Positions 16,951 through 25,935 of a stretch of 59,110 nt of DNA are shown here, piece after piece (position 1 is the stretch's first letter; each line of letters starts with the position of its first letter). Location of the stretch: contig CANQWS010000020.1 in the NCBI GenBank assembly GCA_947627615.1, forward strand, positions 1 to 59,110, given 5' to 3'. The position numbers and the translations under genes are program-made. Source of the stretch: an uncultured Muribaculaceae bacterium. Lineage in GTDB: Bacteria > Bacteroidota > Bacteroidia > Bacteroidales > Muribaculaceae. The notes beneath the pieces are model-generated. The model saw nothing but the letters and a program-made list of their open reading frames with translations, searched no databases and had not been told where the DNA came from.

Positions 16951-18654
16951 TTATTCCTCTACGGCAACGGCTTCGGCTTCCTCTACCTGAGCGGGTTCGG
17001 TTATGTTCGGACGTTCAAGGCCGAGATTCTTCTTGCGGTCAACCACCTTGAGGACCAGACCCAGCACAAGGGCTGCAACACCGAGGCTCGCGAGCATTAT
17101 GAGCGGTGCGGTGTAGTTGTAGCTCACGGCAGCTTCCTCGGCTGTCATGGTGCCGTTGGCCACGCCCTGGGCAATGTCGGGGTTGGTGTTGTCAAGGACC
17201 TTACCGATGAGAAGGGGGAACAGCCAGAGACCTATGTTCTGAATCCAGAAGATAAGCGCGTAGGCCGAACCGATGATTTTTGAGTCAACAAGCTTGGGAA
17301 CACTGGGCCAGAGTGAGGCGGGAACCAGAGAGAAGGAAGCGCCGAGCACGAGAATGGTGATGTAGGCTATGGTTATGGACAGAGCCGGAGTGGATTTGAA
17401 CTGCGGGAGAATGAAGGCGAATGTCAGGTGGCAGAGGATGAGAAGCAGCGAACCAAAAACAAGCATGGATGCCGCTTTGCCCTTGTAATCCACATAGTGG
17501 CCGAGAATGGGGGTGATACCCACGGCGAGCAGGGGGAACACGGCGAACATGGCTGCTGCCGACTGGCATTTGTAGCCCATGTAGCAGTAAACCACGAGAG
17601 CCACTATGGCCACGGCCATGAACAGATATTTGAGACCCTTGTTTTTCTGGAAGTTGCTTGCGAATGCGGCTGCGGCAACGATGAGCATTATCACGTACTG
17701 GATGATGGTGGCGGTGTTGCTTGCCCAGAATTCGCTGTCGGGGGTGGTGAACGCGATGTTGCACTGAAGCATGTTCACGGCATACTTCTGGAACGGGAAT
17801 ATGGCGGAGTAGTAGAGCACGCAAAGGAGTGCCACAAGCCAGAAACCGCTGCTTGAAAGAATCTTGCCGAGGTCGCGGATACGGAAGGGATCGTCCTTTT
17901 CCTCTTCGGCGCCCGTCTGCTTGTCAAGCTTGCGGTCCATGAAGAAGTAAACGATGAACATGATGAGGGCAATCAGAAGGAGTATCACGCCGAATGCCAC
18001 TGAACGGGATACGCTGATGTCTCCGCCGAGGTTGGCGAACAGGGGCGAGAATATCATACACGTGGCGACACCAAGACGGGCAAGAGCCATTTCCGAACCC
18101 ATGGCAAGAGCCATTTCGCGGCCCTTGAACCACTTGACAATACCGCGGCTCACCGTGATTCCGGCCATCTCCACGCCGCAGCCGAATATCATGAAGCCTA
18201 TGGCAGAGAATTTGGCTGAAGCGGGCATGCCTTCATAGAAGGGCGACACGCCGAGCTGGTCGAACACCGGAATATAGTTGAGGTGATTTGTGAACCACTG
18301 GTAGAGCGGGTTGGCGGGGTTGCAGAAGTCATCGGTGAGGGCATACCAGTTGATGGTAGCGCCGACGAGCATCACCGCTCCCGAGAGAAGGGCGGTGAAT
18401 CTGACGCCCATTTTGTCAAGAATGATACCTGCGAATATCAGGAAGAAGATGAATACGTTGAGGAAAGTCTCCGAGCCCTGCATGGTGCCGAAAGCCAGAG
18501 AATCCCATCCGCGGGTTTCCTGAAGAAGATTCTTGATAGGCGAGAGTATATCCATGAAGATATACGAACAGAACATGGCCAGAGCAAGGAGAGCAAGGGC
18601 GGTCCAACGGGCCCACGCCTTGTCATTCAATGCCATCGCTTTTGTTGTAGACAT
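16951..18654 (-). CDS. Major facilitator superfamily transporter
   Basis: 567 residues with 12 or so membrane helices. It opens with WARWTALALLALAMFCSYIFMDI and has the MFS loop FAGIILDKMGVRFTAL between helices 2 and 3, and again ILGHYVDYKGKAASMLVFG in the second half. A long periplasmic loop is at about 95-145, and the C-terminus is a Glu/Val-rich cytoplasmic tail. The substrate cannot be read. A -7 box (TAATTTTG) lies about 46 nt upstream of the start, and the DUF362 gene follows closely. Confidence 0.88.
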   Translation of the reverse strand: MSTTKAMALNDKAWARWTALALLALAMFCSYIFMDILSPIKNLLQETRGWDSLAFGTMQGSETFLNVFIFFLIFAGIILDKMGVRFTALLSGAVMLVGATINWYALTDDFCNPANPLYQWFTNHLNYIPVFDQLGVSPFYEGMPASAKFSAIGFMIFGCGVEMAGITVSRGIVKWFKGREMALAMGSEMALARLGVATCMIFSPLFANLGGDISVSRSVAFGVILLLIALIMFIVYFFMDRKLDKQTGAEEEKDDPFRIRDLGKILSSSGFWLVALLCVLYYSAIFPFQKYAVNMLQCNIAFTTPDSEFWASNTATIIQYVIMLIVAAAAFASNFQKNKGLKYLFMAVAIVALVVYCYMGYKCQSAAAMFAVFPLLAVGITPILGHYVDYKGKAASMLVFGSLLLILCHLTFAFILPQFKSTPALSITIAYITILVLGASFSLVPASLWPSVPKLVDSKIIGSAYALIFWIQNIGLWLFPLLIGKVLDNTNPDIAQGVANGTMTAEEAAVSYNYTAPLIMLASLGVAALVLGLVLKVVDRKKNLGLERPNITEPAQVEEAEAVAVEE

Positions 18655-18699
18655 GATAATGAAGGTTGTATTTAGAGTTTATATTTATGAATTATGCCA

Positions 18700-18707
18700 C
18701 AAAATTA
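18700..18707 (-). promoter_or_regulatory. -7 promoter box of the MFS-DUF362 unit
   Basis: TAATTTTG on the minus strand fits TAnnTTTG, with a leader of about 45 nt to the ATG at 18654. Confidence 0.55.
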
Positions 18708-18739
18708 CGCATTTTCTGGCTATAAATGTCATAAATTGC

Positions 18740-18747
18740 TAATTTTG
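18740..18747 (+). promoter_or_regulatory. -7 promoter box of the AI-2E-type transporter gene
   Basis: TAATTTTG on the plus strand, 51 nt before the ATG at 18799. It lies within the longer frame that starts at 18694, which argues for the later start. Confidence 0.55.
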
Positions 18748-18798
18748 CATGTCAGTTTTTTAGCTTTTAAAAGATTCCCGTACCAATTTAATAGATTT

Positions 18799-19953
18799 AT
18801 GCCGAACCGTCAGCCTTTTACACTCGACAGAATTGCACGTCTTCTGATTACTCTTGCCATTATTTTCTGTGCCTTGTGGCTCGTCAATATCCTCAAAGGG
18901 GTTCTTCTCCCGTTTCTCGTAGCTTTCCTCGTGGCCTATCTTTTCGAGCCGTTTGTACAGCATAACCGTCGGCTTCTCAAACTCAAGGGGAGGGTGCCCG
19001 CAGTGTTCATCACGTTGTTCGAGGCTCTTTTTCTCTTCGGTCTGGTAATCTACTTCATAACCCCTATGATTGTGGCCGAGATGGAGCAGATGGGGGTGAT
19101 ACTGAAGAGTTACGCGTCATCGAAAATGACGGTCAGTTTCCTGCCTGTAGAGTTGCAGCATACTTTGCGTCAGAGCATTGACTATGATAAAATCAACAGT
19201 CTGCTTTCGCAGCAGGACTGGATGAAGATAATCTCGGATGCGCTTAAGGCTACATGGGAGGTTATTTCCGGCGGATGGGAAGTTGTGCTCGGTATAGTGA
19301 GCTGGCTTATAGTTGTGCTTTACGTGGTGTTCATCATGGTTGACTACGAAAAGCTCGGAAACGGTTTCAAGTCAATGATTCCCAAGAAAATGCTTCCCGT
19401 GACTTCTAAAATATCCAGGGATATAGAGACCAATATGAACCGCTATTTCAGAGGTCAGGCCCTGATAGCGCTCATAGTTGGAATCCTGTTCTCGATAGGT
19501 TTCTCGATTGTGGGTCTGCCAATGGCCATCCTTCTCGGACTGTTCATAGGCATGCTTAATCTCGTGCCTTATCTGCAGGTTATCTCCATACCGGTGACGG
19601 CTTTGCTCTGTCTGGTCTATGCCGTTGGCGGCGGAGGCGAGTTCTGGTCGCTGTTCTGGCAGTGTGTAGCTGTCTACTGCATTGTGCAGGGCATTCAGGA
19701 TTTCTTCCTGACGCCTAAAATCATGGGAAAGGCCATGGGACTCAATCCGGCGATTATTCTTCTGGCCCTTTCGGTGTGGGGCACGCTTCTCGGCTTTATC
19801 GGTCTTATTATAGCGCTGCCGCTGACCACCATGCTTATTTCCTACTACCGCAACTATATTGTGGCGGGAATAGACAACCGTGACGACGGCAAGCCCGGAG
19901 CCACGCAGGAGGAACTCAGGGCGTTTGACGATATTGTCGACAGCAATTTGTAG
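18799..19953 (+). CDS. AI-2E family transporter (PerM/TqsA-like)
   Basis: 384 residues from MPNRQPFTLDRIARLLITLA. An earlier in-frame ATG at 18694 precedes the promoter box and would add 35 poor residues. Two hydrophobic hairpins at the start (ALWLVNILKGVLLPFLVAFLVAY), a central soluble region, and five C-terminal helices with GLPMAILLGLFIGMLNLVPY and the PKIMGKAMGLNPAIILLAL signature define the family. Members export autoinducer-2 or act as Na+/H+ antiporters; the substrate here is unknown. It ends 4 nt before the convergent mltG gene. Confidence 0.87.
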   Translation: MPNRQPFTLDRIARLLITLAIIFCALWLVNILKGVLLPFLVAFLVAYLFEPFVQHNRRLLKLKGRVPAVFITLFEALFLFGLVIYFITPMIVAEMEQMGVILKSYASSKMTVSFLPVELQHTLRQSIDYDKINSLLSQQDWMKIISDALKATWEVISGGWEVVLGIVSWLIVVLYVVFIMVDYEKLGNGFKSMIPKKMLPVTSKISRDIETNMNRYFRGQALIALIVGILFSIGFSIVGLPMAILLGLFIGMLNLVPYLQVISIPVTALLCLVYAVGGGGEFWSLFWQCVAVYCIVQGIQDFFLTPKIMGKAMGLNPAIILLALSVWGTLLGFIGLIIALPLTTMLISYYRNYIVAGIDNRDDGKPGATQEELRAFDDIVDSNL

Positions 19954-19957
19954 GGTC

Positions 19958-21028
19958 TTAGTGGATCTGTCGGCGGTCAAGCTCGGCCTGATAGCGGCGG
20001 GCATTGGCTATGTGTGTCTGATAATCTCGGGCAAAGTTATGATAGCCTGAGAAGTCTTCCTTGGCGCACATGTAGATGTAATCATGTTCAGGCGCGGTGA
20101 GAACCGCGTCAATTGCTTTCTTTGACGGGATTCTGATTGGTCCGGGAGGAAGTCCTTTAATCCGATAAGTGTTATAAGGCGATTCAGTTGCGAGCATGGC
20201 CCCGGTTATTCTCTTTATTGAGAAATCGCCAATGGCGAATTTGACTGTAGGGTCGGCCTGCAGGGGCATTCCTTTGCGGAGGCGGTTGATGTAAAGACGC
20301 GCCACCTTGGGCAGCTCGTCGCTTTTGGCTGTCTCTTCCTCGGCTATGGAGGCTATTGTGGCCGCTTCCTGAGGCGTCAGGCCAAGGGCCTCCGCGGCTT
20401 TGATCCGCTTGGTGTCCCAGAATGAGTTGTAATATTCGTGAATCTTCCTGACAACATCGGCCGGCGGGGTGACCCAGTAGAATTCGTAGGTATCCGGCAG
20501 GAAAACGGCCGGATATGTGGCTTCGCTGAATCCGGCGGGCGCAAGAACGGAATCGCAGGCGGCCATCAGGTCGTCAGGCCCGAAGTCAAGGTTGGCCGAA
20601 ATAACATCGGCAAGCTGGTCCATGGTGCGGATGTTGTTCCATGTCACTCTGACCGGGGTCTGGCGTCCGCGTGAAATGTTCCGGGCTGTACGCCATGCCA
20701 TCTGGCCCTGTTCAACCCTGTAGGCTCCGTGTGATGTGACGGGATCGCCGCCCATTACGCTCCAGAGCCAGGCTACCTTCTCGCCCTCGCCGTTGCCGAG
20801 AGCCGATATTATGGAATCCTTCACCGCTTTTTCCGATGCGCCTCCGGGGATTTTCACCCATACGGCCTCGCCGCCATGACTGCTGAACGCATAGCTCGCT
20901 CCCCATATAGCAAGGAACAGAACTGCCGCTATGCCAACGGTGGATATGACAAACAGCGGACTCTGAAACAAGCCTTTGCGGCCTTTCTTTTTATTTTTGC
21001 CTTTCGTTTTCTGCTTTTTCTTTTCCAT
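19958..21028 (-). CDS. mltG: Endolytic murein transglycosylase MltG (YceG-like)
   Basis: 356 residues from MEKKKQKTKGKNKKKGRKGL; a Met three codons earlier falls within the promoter box. A lysine-rich cytoplasmic start is followed by one membrane helix (about 30-50) and the YceG domain. The active-site region reads IASIAEEETAKSDELPKVAR with the catalytic Glu, followed by YINRLRKGMPLQADPTVKFA and TESPYNTYRIKGLPPGPI, all diagnostic. MltG cleaves nascent glycan strands and sets their length. TAATTTTG is only 6 nt upstream, implying a leaderless or nearly leaderless mRNA. Confidence 0.93.
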   Translation of the reverse strand: MEKKKQKTKGKNKKKGRKGLFQSPLFVISTVGIAAVLFLAIWGASYAFSSHGGEAVWVKIPGGASEKAVKDSIISALGNGEGEKVAWLWSVMGGDPVTSHGAYRVEQGQMAWRTARNISRGRQTPVRVTWNNIRTMDQLADVISANLDFGPDDLMAACDSVLAPAGFSEATYPAVFLPDTYEFYWVTPPADVVRKIHEYYNSFWDTKRIKAAEALGLTPQEAATIASIAEEETAKSDELPKVARLYINRLRKGMPLQADPTVKFAIGDFSIKRITGAMLATESPYNTYRIKGLPPGPIRIPSKKAIDAVLTAPEHDYIYMCAKEDFSGYHNFARDYQTHIANARRYQAELDRRQIH

Positions 21029-21034
21029 ACGTTG

Positions 21035-21042
21035 CAAAATTA
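21035..21042 (-). promoter_or_regulatory. -7 promoter box abutting the mltG start
   Basis: TAATTTTG on the minus strand ends 6 nt before the ATG at 21028. Transcription would begin at or next to the start codon. Confidence 0.55.
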
Positions 21043-21119
21043 GCGAAATATTCTCAACCGTAATGCCTCGAATTTTAAATTCGGCATTATTTTATTTGGT
21101 CTTAGTCATGGAATCTTCG

Positions 21120-21127
21120 TAAATTTG
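21120..21127 (+). promoter_or_regulatory. -7 promoter box of the lipoprotein gene
   Basis: TAAATTTG fits the consensus and precedes the ATG at 21154 by 26 nt. Confidence 0.55.
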
Positions 21128-21153
21128 TAGCACAAACCAATATGTAAGAAACA

Positions 21154-21693
21154 ATGAAACTGCTCAATATTCTCGTTGTTGCGGCGCTTGCGGCCGTATC
21201 CCTGTCATGTTCCGACAAAAAGACCTCCGGAAATTCAACCGAGACATCCATAGATGTGTCGGAATTCACCGGGTCAAATGCCGTGGCTTCTTCATCGAAG
21301 ATTGACTCTCTGGCTCTGGAGGCTGATTTTCTTACTCCCGAGCAGGGTGTGAACGTGCTTGTGGGACTGAGCGAGATAGTCAAGGCTGAGCAGGAAAAGG
21401 GCAAATCCTCGAAAAAGCTCGAATATATGCGCAAGTATATCGACACCTACGACATTCTTGCGGACCGCTCCGAAGAGTTCCGTCAGACCTTGGCCGAAGC
21501 CGGAAGCACAACAGGTATAGACCTTGCGGCTATTTTCAGACAATATCGTGAAGTGCTGTCAAACGAGGCCGACGGTACGGCAATAGAGGGCGAGGACGGA
21601 GGCACCACTCAGGTTGCGGCTCCGGCCAAAGCCGATTCTTCGGAAGTGAAAGCCGAAAGTGTTTCCCCGGCACCGGCCGATTCCGTCATATAA
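21154..21693 (+). CDS. Putative lipoprotein of unknown function
   Basis: 179 residues. The N-terminus MKLLNILVVAALAAVSLSCS carries a lipobox (SLSC) so Cys19 should be lipidated. The middle (about 55-140) is helical and charged (LTPEQGVNVLVGLSEIVKAE, then KKLEYMRKYIDTYDILADRS). The tail is Ala/Pro/Ser-rich. I recognise no family. It stands alone and ends 8 nt before the IS5-like remnant. Confidence 0.7.
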   Translation: MKLLNILVVAALAAVSLSCSDKKTSGNSTETSIDVSEFTGSNAVASSSKIDSLALEADFLTPEQGVNVLVGLSEIVKAEQEKGKSSKKLEYMRKYIDTYDILADRSEEFRQTLAEAGSTTGIDLAAIFRQYREVLSNEADGTAIEGEDGGTTQVAAPAKADSSEVKAESVSPAPADSVI

Positions 21694-21700
21694 AAATTTA

Positions 21701-22418
21701 GAGCCGGTTCGACAATAAATGATAACTGCAGGGCGGTCAATCGTTGAGTGATTTTCTTTAGCTCTTGAGGGAGCGATGGGGGGCTCCATCGTGACCGAAA
21801 GAGATGAAGAAAAGCGCCAACGAGTGGCCGGGGCTAAGGTATCTTTCGTCCCGTCAAATAAATATCTGGGGCATGATGTGTGTGATAGTCAGTCAGCAGT
21901 ACCGGAGCATGAAAAGCATCGCGGCAAGATATGTCATTGTCAGGGCCGAGGACAGATAACTCTACATAGTCGCAGATAATTTTTGAGCCATGAGTTTGTG
22001 CGTTCCACCACCCAGCGACCTGACAGCGGGCGAAATATACTGTCCCCGGCGGCGGATAATATCGGGGCAGCATCTTCCACTGACATCCGGTGTAAACCAG
22101 ATACGCAATAGCTGTGAATATTTTAGAAAGGTCTGTACACTTCTTTCCATGACAGCCTGGCAGGAACTTGCGGATGCGCTTCCGCTGACAAGGCTTAAAC
22201 TTTATTCTCATGGGCTCAATGATTTATGTTACTGAGATATAACACAAACCACACTTATTTCCCTTTTGATTGAACCGAAATTACCGTCGCCTCGCATATT
22301 GCGGGCGCTTTTTGGCCTGTTCGTCAGTCGTGTACATCCAGTACACTCCTTCCTTGCAGCCCCAAAAGCAATCCACACTATGCGACCCTGCCGTTAACAT
22401 TTATTGTCGAACCGGCTC
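21701..22418. mobile_element. Decayed IS5-like element with intact 21-bp terminal inverted repeats
   Basis: The ends are perfect 21-bp inverted repeats: GAGCCGGTTCGACAATAAAT plus G at 21701-21721 and its complement at 22398-22418. The similarity continues for another dozen bases with a few mismatches. Both sides are flanked by TTA (21698-21700 and 22419-22421), fitting the 3-bp TNA duplication of the IS5/IS427 type. At 718 bp it is shorter than typical IS5 members, and the transposase is broken. The right-hand TTA is also the stop codon of the neighbouring araC-type gene. Confidence 0.85.
21834..22211 (-). pseudogene. Remnant of an IS5-family transposase
   Basis: 125 codons. The first 65 residues (IFTAIAYLVYTGCQWKMLPR then YYPPPGTVYF) match the N-terminal helix-turn-helix region of IS5/IS427-type transposases, which usually read TGCQWRMLP. 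After about residue 68 the sequence loses resemblance, and no DDE catalytic motif is left. Internal deletion plus frameshift is the simplest reading. Confidence 0.75.
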
Positions 22419-23309
22419 TTACACCAAAACTCTGTGGCGTTTGTAGAATTCCCTGAATTCCTTGGGGGCGCATCCTTTTTTCTTCTTGAAGATGCGGTTG
22501 AAATAGCTCACGTTGTTGAAACCGCAGTCATAGCATATTTCTGACACGGAGTTTGTGCTGTCGACCAGCGCACGCGAGGCATATCCGAGCCTTACGTCAA
22601 TCACATAGTCGCTTACCAGACGTCCGGTCCTTAGTTTGAAGAAACGGCTGAAAGCGGTGGGTGACATGCCCACAAGGTCGGCGAGGTCGCTCAGGCGTAT
22701 TTCCTCTCTATAGTGTTTGTTGATGTAGTTCTGGACTTTGACCACACGCCTTGAGTCGGTGCTGTGCGGGACATTGGCGAATGACGAGTTTGACAGCACC
22801 TGATAACCGTCGTTGGTGGCAAGTTCATGAAGAATGGTCAGAAGCTCCAGTACTCTGTAGAAATCGCTTGACATGGAGGCGAGGCGTTCAATGCGGTGGT
22901 AGACCCGCATGATGCACAGCTGCGAGAACGCTATTCCGTTCGACGATTTGTCAAGCATCTCCCTGATTGGCGCCATCTGGTTCTTGCCGAGAAACACCTC
23001 TCCGAAAAGGTTGCGCGAGAACTGAATGGTGATTTCGTGGATTTTTCCGGAATTGCAGTTGTGTTGCTCCCAGGCATGTTCCATGTTGTTGCCAACAAGC
23101 ACAAGATCATAGTCGCCGATTTCAACCACCGAGTCGCCAACAACACGGGCCGCTCCTTTGCATCCGGAGACGAAATTCAGTTCAAATTCCTCATGACGGT
23201 GTATGGGGTAGTTGAAGCGCTCTTTATAGCGGTCAACGAGATAAAAACAGTCTTTGTCAGATAATGGTGTAATTTCGGTGATAATGCCGGGGAGTGATGT
23301 TTCAGACAT
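22419..23309 (-). CDS. AraC family transcriptional regulator
   Basis: 296 residues. A cupin-like N-terminal sensor half (about 30-150; NYPIHRHEEFELNFVSG, VGNNMEHAWEQHN) is followed by the two-helix-turn-helix AraC domain (about 190-290) with LSDLADLVGMSPTAFSRFFK and ICYDCGFNNVSYFNRIFKKK, then GCAPKEFREF. It diverges from the GH36 gene and is its likely regulator, probably answering to a sugar or to glycan breakdown products. Its TAA stop lies in the target duplication of the adjacent IS5-like remnant, so the insertion did not change the protein or changed only its last codons. Confidence 0.88.
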   Translation of the reverse strand: MSETSLPGIITEITPLSDKDCFYLVDRYKERFNYPIHRHEEFELNFVSGCKGAARVVGDSVVEIGDYDLVLVGNNMEHAWEQHNCNSGKIHEITIQFSRNLFGEVFLGKNQMAPIREMLDKSSNGIAFSQLCIMRVYHRIERLASMSSDFYRVLELLTILHELATNDGYQVLSNSSFANVPHSTDSRRVVKVQNYINKHYREEIRLSDLADLVGMSPTAFSRFFKLRTGRLVSDYVIDVRLGYASRALVDSTNSVSEICYDCGFNNVSYFNRIFKKKKGCAPKEFREFYKRHRVLV

Positions 23310-23473
23310 GGTATTTTAATTTAGAGAGGTGGAAGAGAAATGGATAGAGCCAAGTAAAATTTCGGTAAAGATAATGGTTTTATTTTGTTTTCCATTAAAT
23401 AACTGAAAATAATATTACGGTTTCAATAATTGTGACTCCCTTTTGACAACATCTCTGTCCCCCTGATGGCTTA

Positions 23474-23511
23474 GACCCCGTTCCCATTAACAAATATTGG
23501 GGAACGGTGTC
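23474..23511. promoter_or_regulatory. Long dyad in the AraC/GH36 intergenic region, possible operator
   Basis: GACCCCGTTCCC (23474-23485) pairs with GGGAACGGTGTC (23500-23511) with one mismatch, around a 14-nt centre. It lies between two diverging genes, so it cannot end either transcript, and it sits about 55-95 nt upstream of the GH36 promoter box. An operator role is inferred. The rest of this 346-bp gap (23310-23655) shows only AT-rich DNA and the GH36 promoter. Confidence 0.5.
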
Positions 23512-23565
23512 TTATTTGGTCAACAAATAGTTGGAAAAGTGTAGCTTTCTGCAAGAATTTATGTA

Positions 23566-23573
23566 TAAATTTG
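23566..23573 (+). promoter_or_regulatory. -7 promoter box of the GH36 gene
   Basis: TAAATTTG fits TAnnTTTG and gives a leader of about 75-80 nt. The -33 region is weak, consistent with an activated promoter. Confidence 0.55.
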
Positions 23574-23655
23574 CATTCGAACAATCTTCACGTTCCTTAC
23601 CGGAATCGTATCACATCACTTACCTTGACTAACCATAAACAAAATAACACAAAAA

Positions 23656-25854
23656 ATGAACCTAAGAATCGTTTCGCTCCTGTCGGCCATGGCTATGACC
23701 GTGACAGGTACGATGGCTGAGAACATTCACATTTCCACTCCCGGGACATCTCTGGTGGTCGATGCCACAAAAGGGGAGCCCATGAAATTTCTTTATTACG
23801 GTGCCGCGCTGAATCCTTCCGATGTCGGCAATCTGACATTCGGAGGCGCTTCTTCGCTGAACGCTTATCCGGTCTACGGTCTCAATCCGGAGAGGGAAGC
23901 CGCTTTCAGTGCGGTGCACTCCGACGGTAACATGACTCTTGACATGGTGGTTTCCGACGTGACGACAAGGACCGATTCCGACGGTTCCAAAGTGACTACC
24001 GTGACCATGAAGGATAAGGTCTATCCGTTTACCATTGATGTCAACTACAGGACATATCCTTCAGAGGATGTGATAGAAACCTGGACCGAAGCTTCGCATT
24101 CCGAAAAGGGAACAGTCAGCCTGACCCGATTCATGTCGGGCTATATGCCGGTCCGACGCAGCGATGTCCATGTGTCGCAGCTCTATGGCTCGTGGGCCAA
24201 TGAAGGACGTGTTGAAGAGGCTCCGCTTCCTCACGGTGTTAAAATCATAAAGAACAAGGATGGGGTGCGCAATTCACACACCGCCCACGGCGAGGTCATG
24301 ATGTCGCTTGACGGAAAAGCACGCGAGAACGAGGGCCGTGTAATCGGCGCCGCATTATGCTACGGAGGCAACTACAAGCTCATGTTTGACACCGATGACA
24401 GTGATTTCCATCATTTCTTTGCCGGAATCAATGAAGAGAATTCCTCTTACAATCTGAAAAAAGGAGAGAAATTCACCACTCCCGCTCTTGCATTCACATA
24501 CTCCGAGGAAGGTCTGAGCGGAGCGAGCCGCAACTTCCACCGCTGGGGACGCAATCATCGTCTCGCCCATGGCAAGGACCTCCGCAAGGTGCTCCTTAAC
24601 AGCTGGGAGGGAGTCTACTTTGATATCAACGAGGCCGGAATGCAGCAGATGATGGACGATATCTCCTCGATGGGCGGCGAGCTGTTTGTGATGGACGACG
24701 GCTGGTTCGGCGAAAAATATCCCCGCAACAATGACCACTCAAGCCTCGGTGACTGGACCGTGGATACCCGCAAGCTTCCCAATGGAATCAAGGGATTGTG
24801 TGACGCGGCAGCCGACAAGGGCATCCGGTTCGGTATCTGGATTGAGCCCGAGATGGCCAATACCGTTTCGGAACTCTACGAAAAACATCCCGAATATATT
24901 CTGAAGGCCGACAAACGCGAGCCGGTTCTCGGCCGCGGCGGCACACAGGTGGTGCTTGACATGGCCAACCCCAGGGTGCAGGACATAGTGTTCAATATCG
25001 TGGACACTCTCATGACCCGTTATCCGCAGATCGATTACATCAAATGGGACGCAAACGCTCCCGTGATGAACCATGGTTCGCAATATCTGACGGCCGACAA
25101 CCAGAGCCATCTCTACATTGACTACCATAAAGGCCTCGAAGCAGCCCTCAAACGCATCCGCGCCAAATATCCCGATGTCACCATCCAGGCATGTGCCAGC
25201 GGCGGCGGCCGTGCAAACTGGGGCATCCTACCTTACTTCGATGAATTCTGGGTGAGTGACAACACTGATGCCCTCCAGCGCATCTACTTGCAGTGGGGAA
25301 CGAGCTACTTCTTCCCGGCAGTGGCTATGGCCTCGCATATCTCGGCTACGCCCAATCACCAGACCGCCCGCAGGGTGCCGCTCAAATTCCGCACCGATGT
25401 GGCCATGAGCGGACGCCTCGGCATGGAGATACAGCCCAAAAACATGTCTGACGATGAAAAAGCCCAGACTAAAAAAGCCATAAGCGAGTATAAGGACATA
25501 CGGCCCATCGTTCAGCAGGGCGACATTTATCGTCTCCTTTCCCCGTATGACCGCAAGGGAGCCGCATCGCTGATGTACGTGTCTCCCGATAAAGAAAACG
25601 CTGTGTTCTTCTGGTGGAAAACCGAGCAGTTTGCCAACCAGCAGCTTCCTCGCGTGACAATGGCCGGTCTCGACCCCGACAGAATGTACACCGTTACAGA
25701 GCTTAACCGCATAGATAACAAACCGTTGCCATTTGAAGGTAAAAGTTATTCGGGACGCTATCTCATGTCAAACGGTCTTGAAATGCCGCTCAGTCATGAT
25801 GCGTCATGGGACAAAGCCGGCGATTACTCGTCGAGAGTGCTTCTCTTGAAATAA
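23656..25854 (+). CDS. Secreted GH36 alpha-galactosidase
   Basis: 732 residues with signal peptide (to about AMTVTGTMAE). The N-terminal beta-sandwich (about 25-300) precedes the (beta/alpha)8 barrel: FVMDDGWFGEKYPRNNDHSS, FGIWIEPEMANTVSELYEKH, the nucleophile Asp465 in DYIKWDANAPV, QACASGGGRANWGIL, and acid/base Asp535 in WVSDNTDALQR. All are clan-D signatures of GH36. A C-terminal beta domain ends with SSRVLLLK. These enzymes remove terminal alpha-1,6-galactose from raffinose-type oligosaccharides or galactomannan. Expression is probably under the divergent AraC regulator. Confidence 0.93.
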   Translation: MNLRIVSLLSAMAMTVTGTMAENIHISTPGTSLVVDATKGEPMKFLYYGAALNPSDVGNLTFGGASSLNAYPVYGLNPEREAAFSAVHSDGNMTLDMVVSDVTTRTDSDGSKVTTVTMKDKVYPFTIDVNYRTYPSEDVIETWTEASHSEKGTVSLTRFMSGYMPVRRSDVHVSQLYGSWANEGRVEEAPLPHGVKIIKNKDGVRNSHTAHGEVMMSLDGKARENEGRVIGAALCYGGNYKLMFDTDDSDFHHFFAGINEENSSYNLKKGEKFTTPALAFTYSEEGLSGASRNFHRWGRNHRLAHGKDLRKVLLNSWEGVYFDINEAGMQQMMDDISSMGGELFVMDDGWFGEKYPRNNDHSSLGDWTVDTRKLPNGIKGLCDAAADKGIRFGIWIEPEMANTVSELYEKHPEYILKADKREPVLGRGGTQVVLDMANPRVQDIVFNIVDTLMTRYPQIDYIKWDANAPVMNHGSQYLTADNQSHLYIDYHKGLEAALKRIRAKYPDVTIQACASGGGRANWGILPYFDEFWVSDNTDALQRIYLQWGTSYFFPAVAMASHISATPNHQTARRVPLKFRTDVAMSGRLGMEIQPKNMSDDEKAQTKKAISEYKDIRPIVQQGDIYRLLSPYDRKGAASLMYVSPDKENAVFFWWKTEQFANQQLPRVTMAGLDPDRMYTVTELNRIDNKPLPFEGKSYSGRYLMSNGLEMPLSHDASWDKAGDYSSRVLLLK

Positions 25855-25875
25855 ACGGGTAGGAACAATAATATG

Positions 25876-25915
25876 AGCGGGGATGTCAGAGCCTGATGGA
25901 GCTGACATCCCCGCT
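25876..25915. terminator. Bidirectional terminator after the GH36 gene
   Basis: A perfect 14-bp stem, AGCGGGGATGTCAG with CTGACATCCCCGCT, around a 12-nt loop, between the 3' ends of the GH36 gene and the ferredoxin gene. Confidence 0.8.
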
Positions 25916-25935
25916 GATTCTGTCATTATAGGCCG

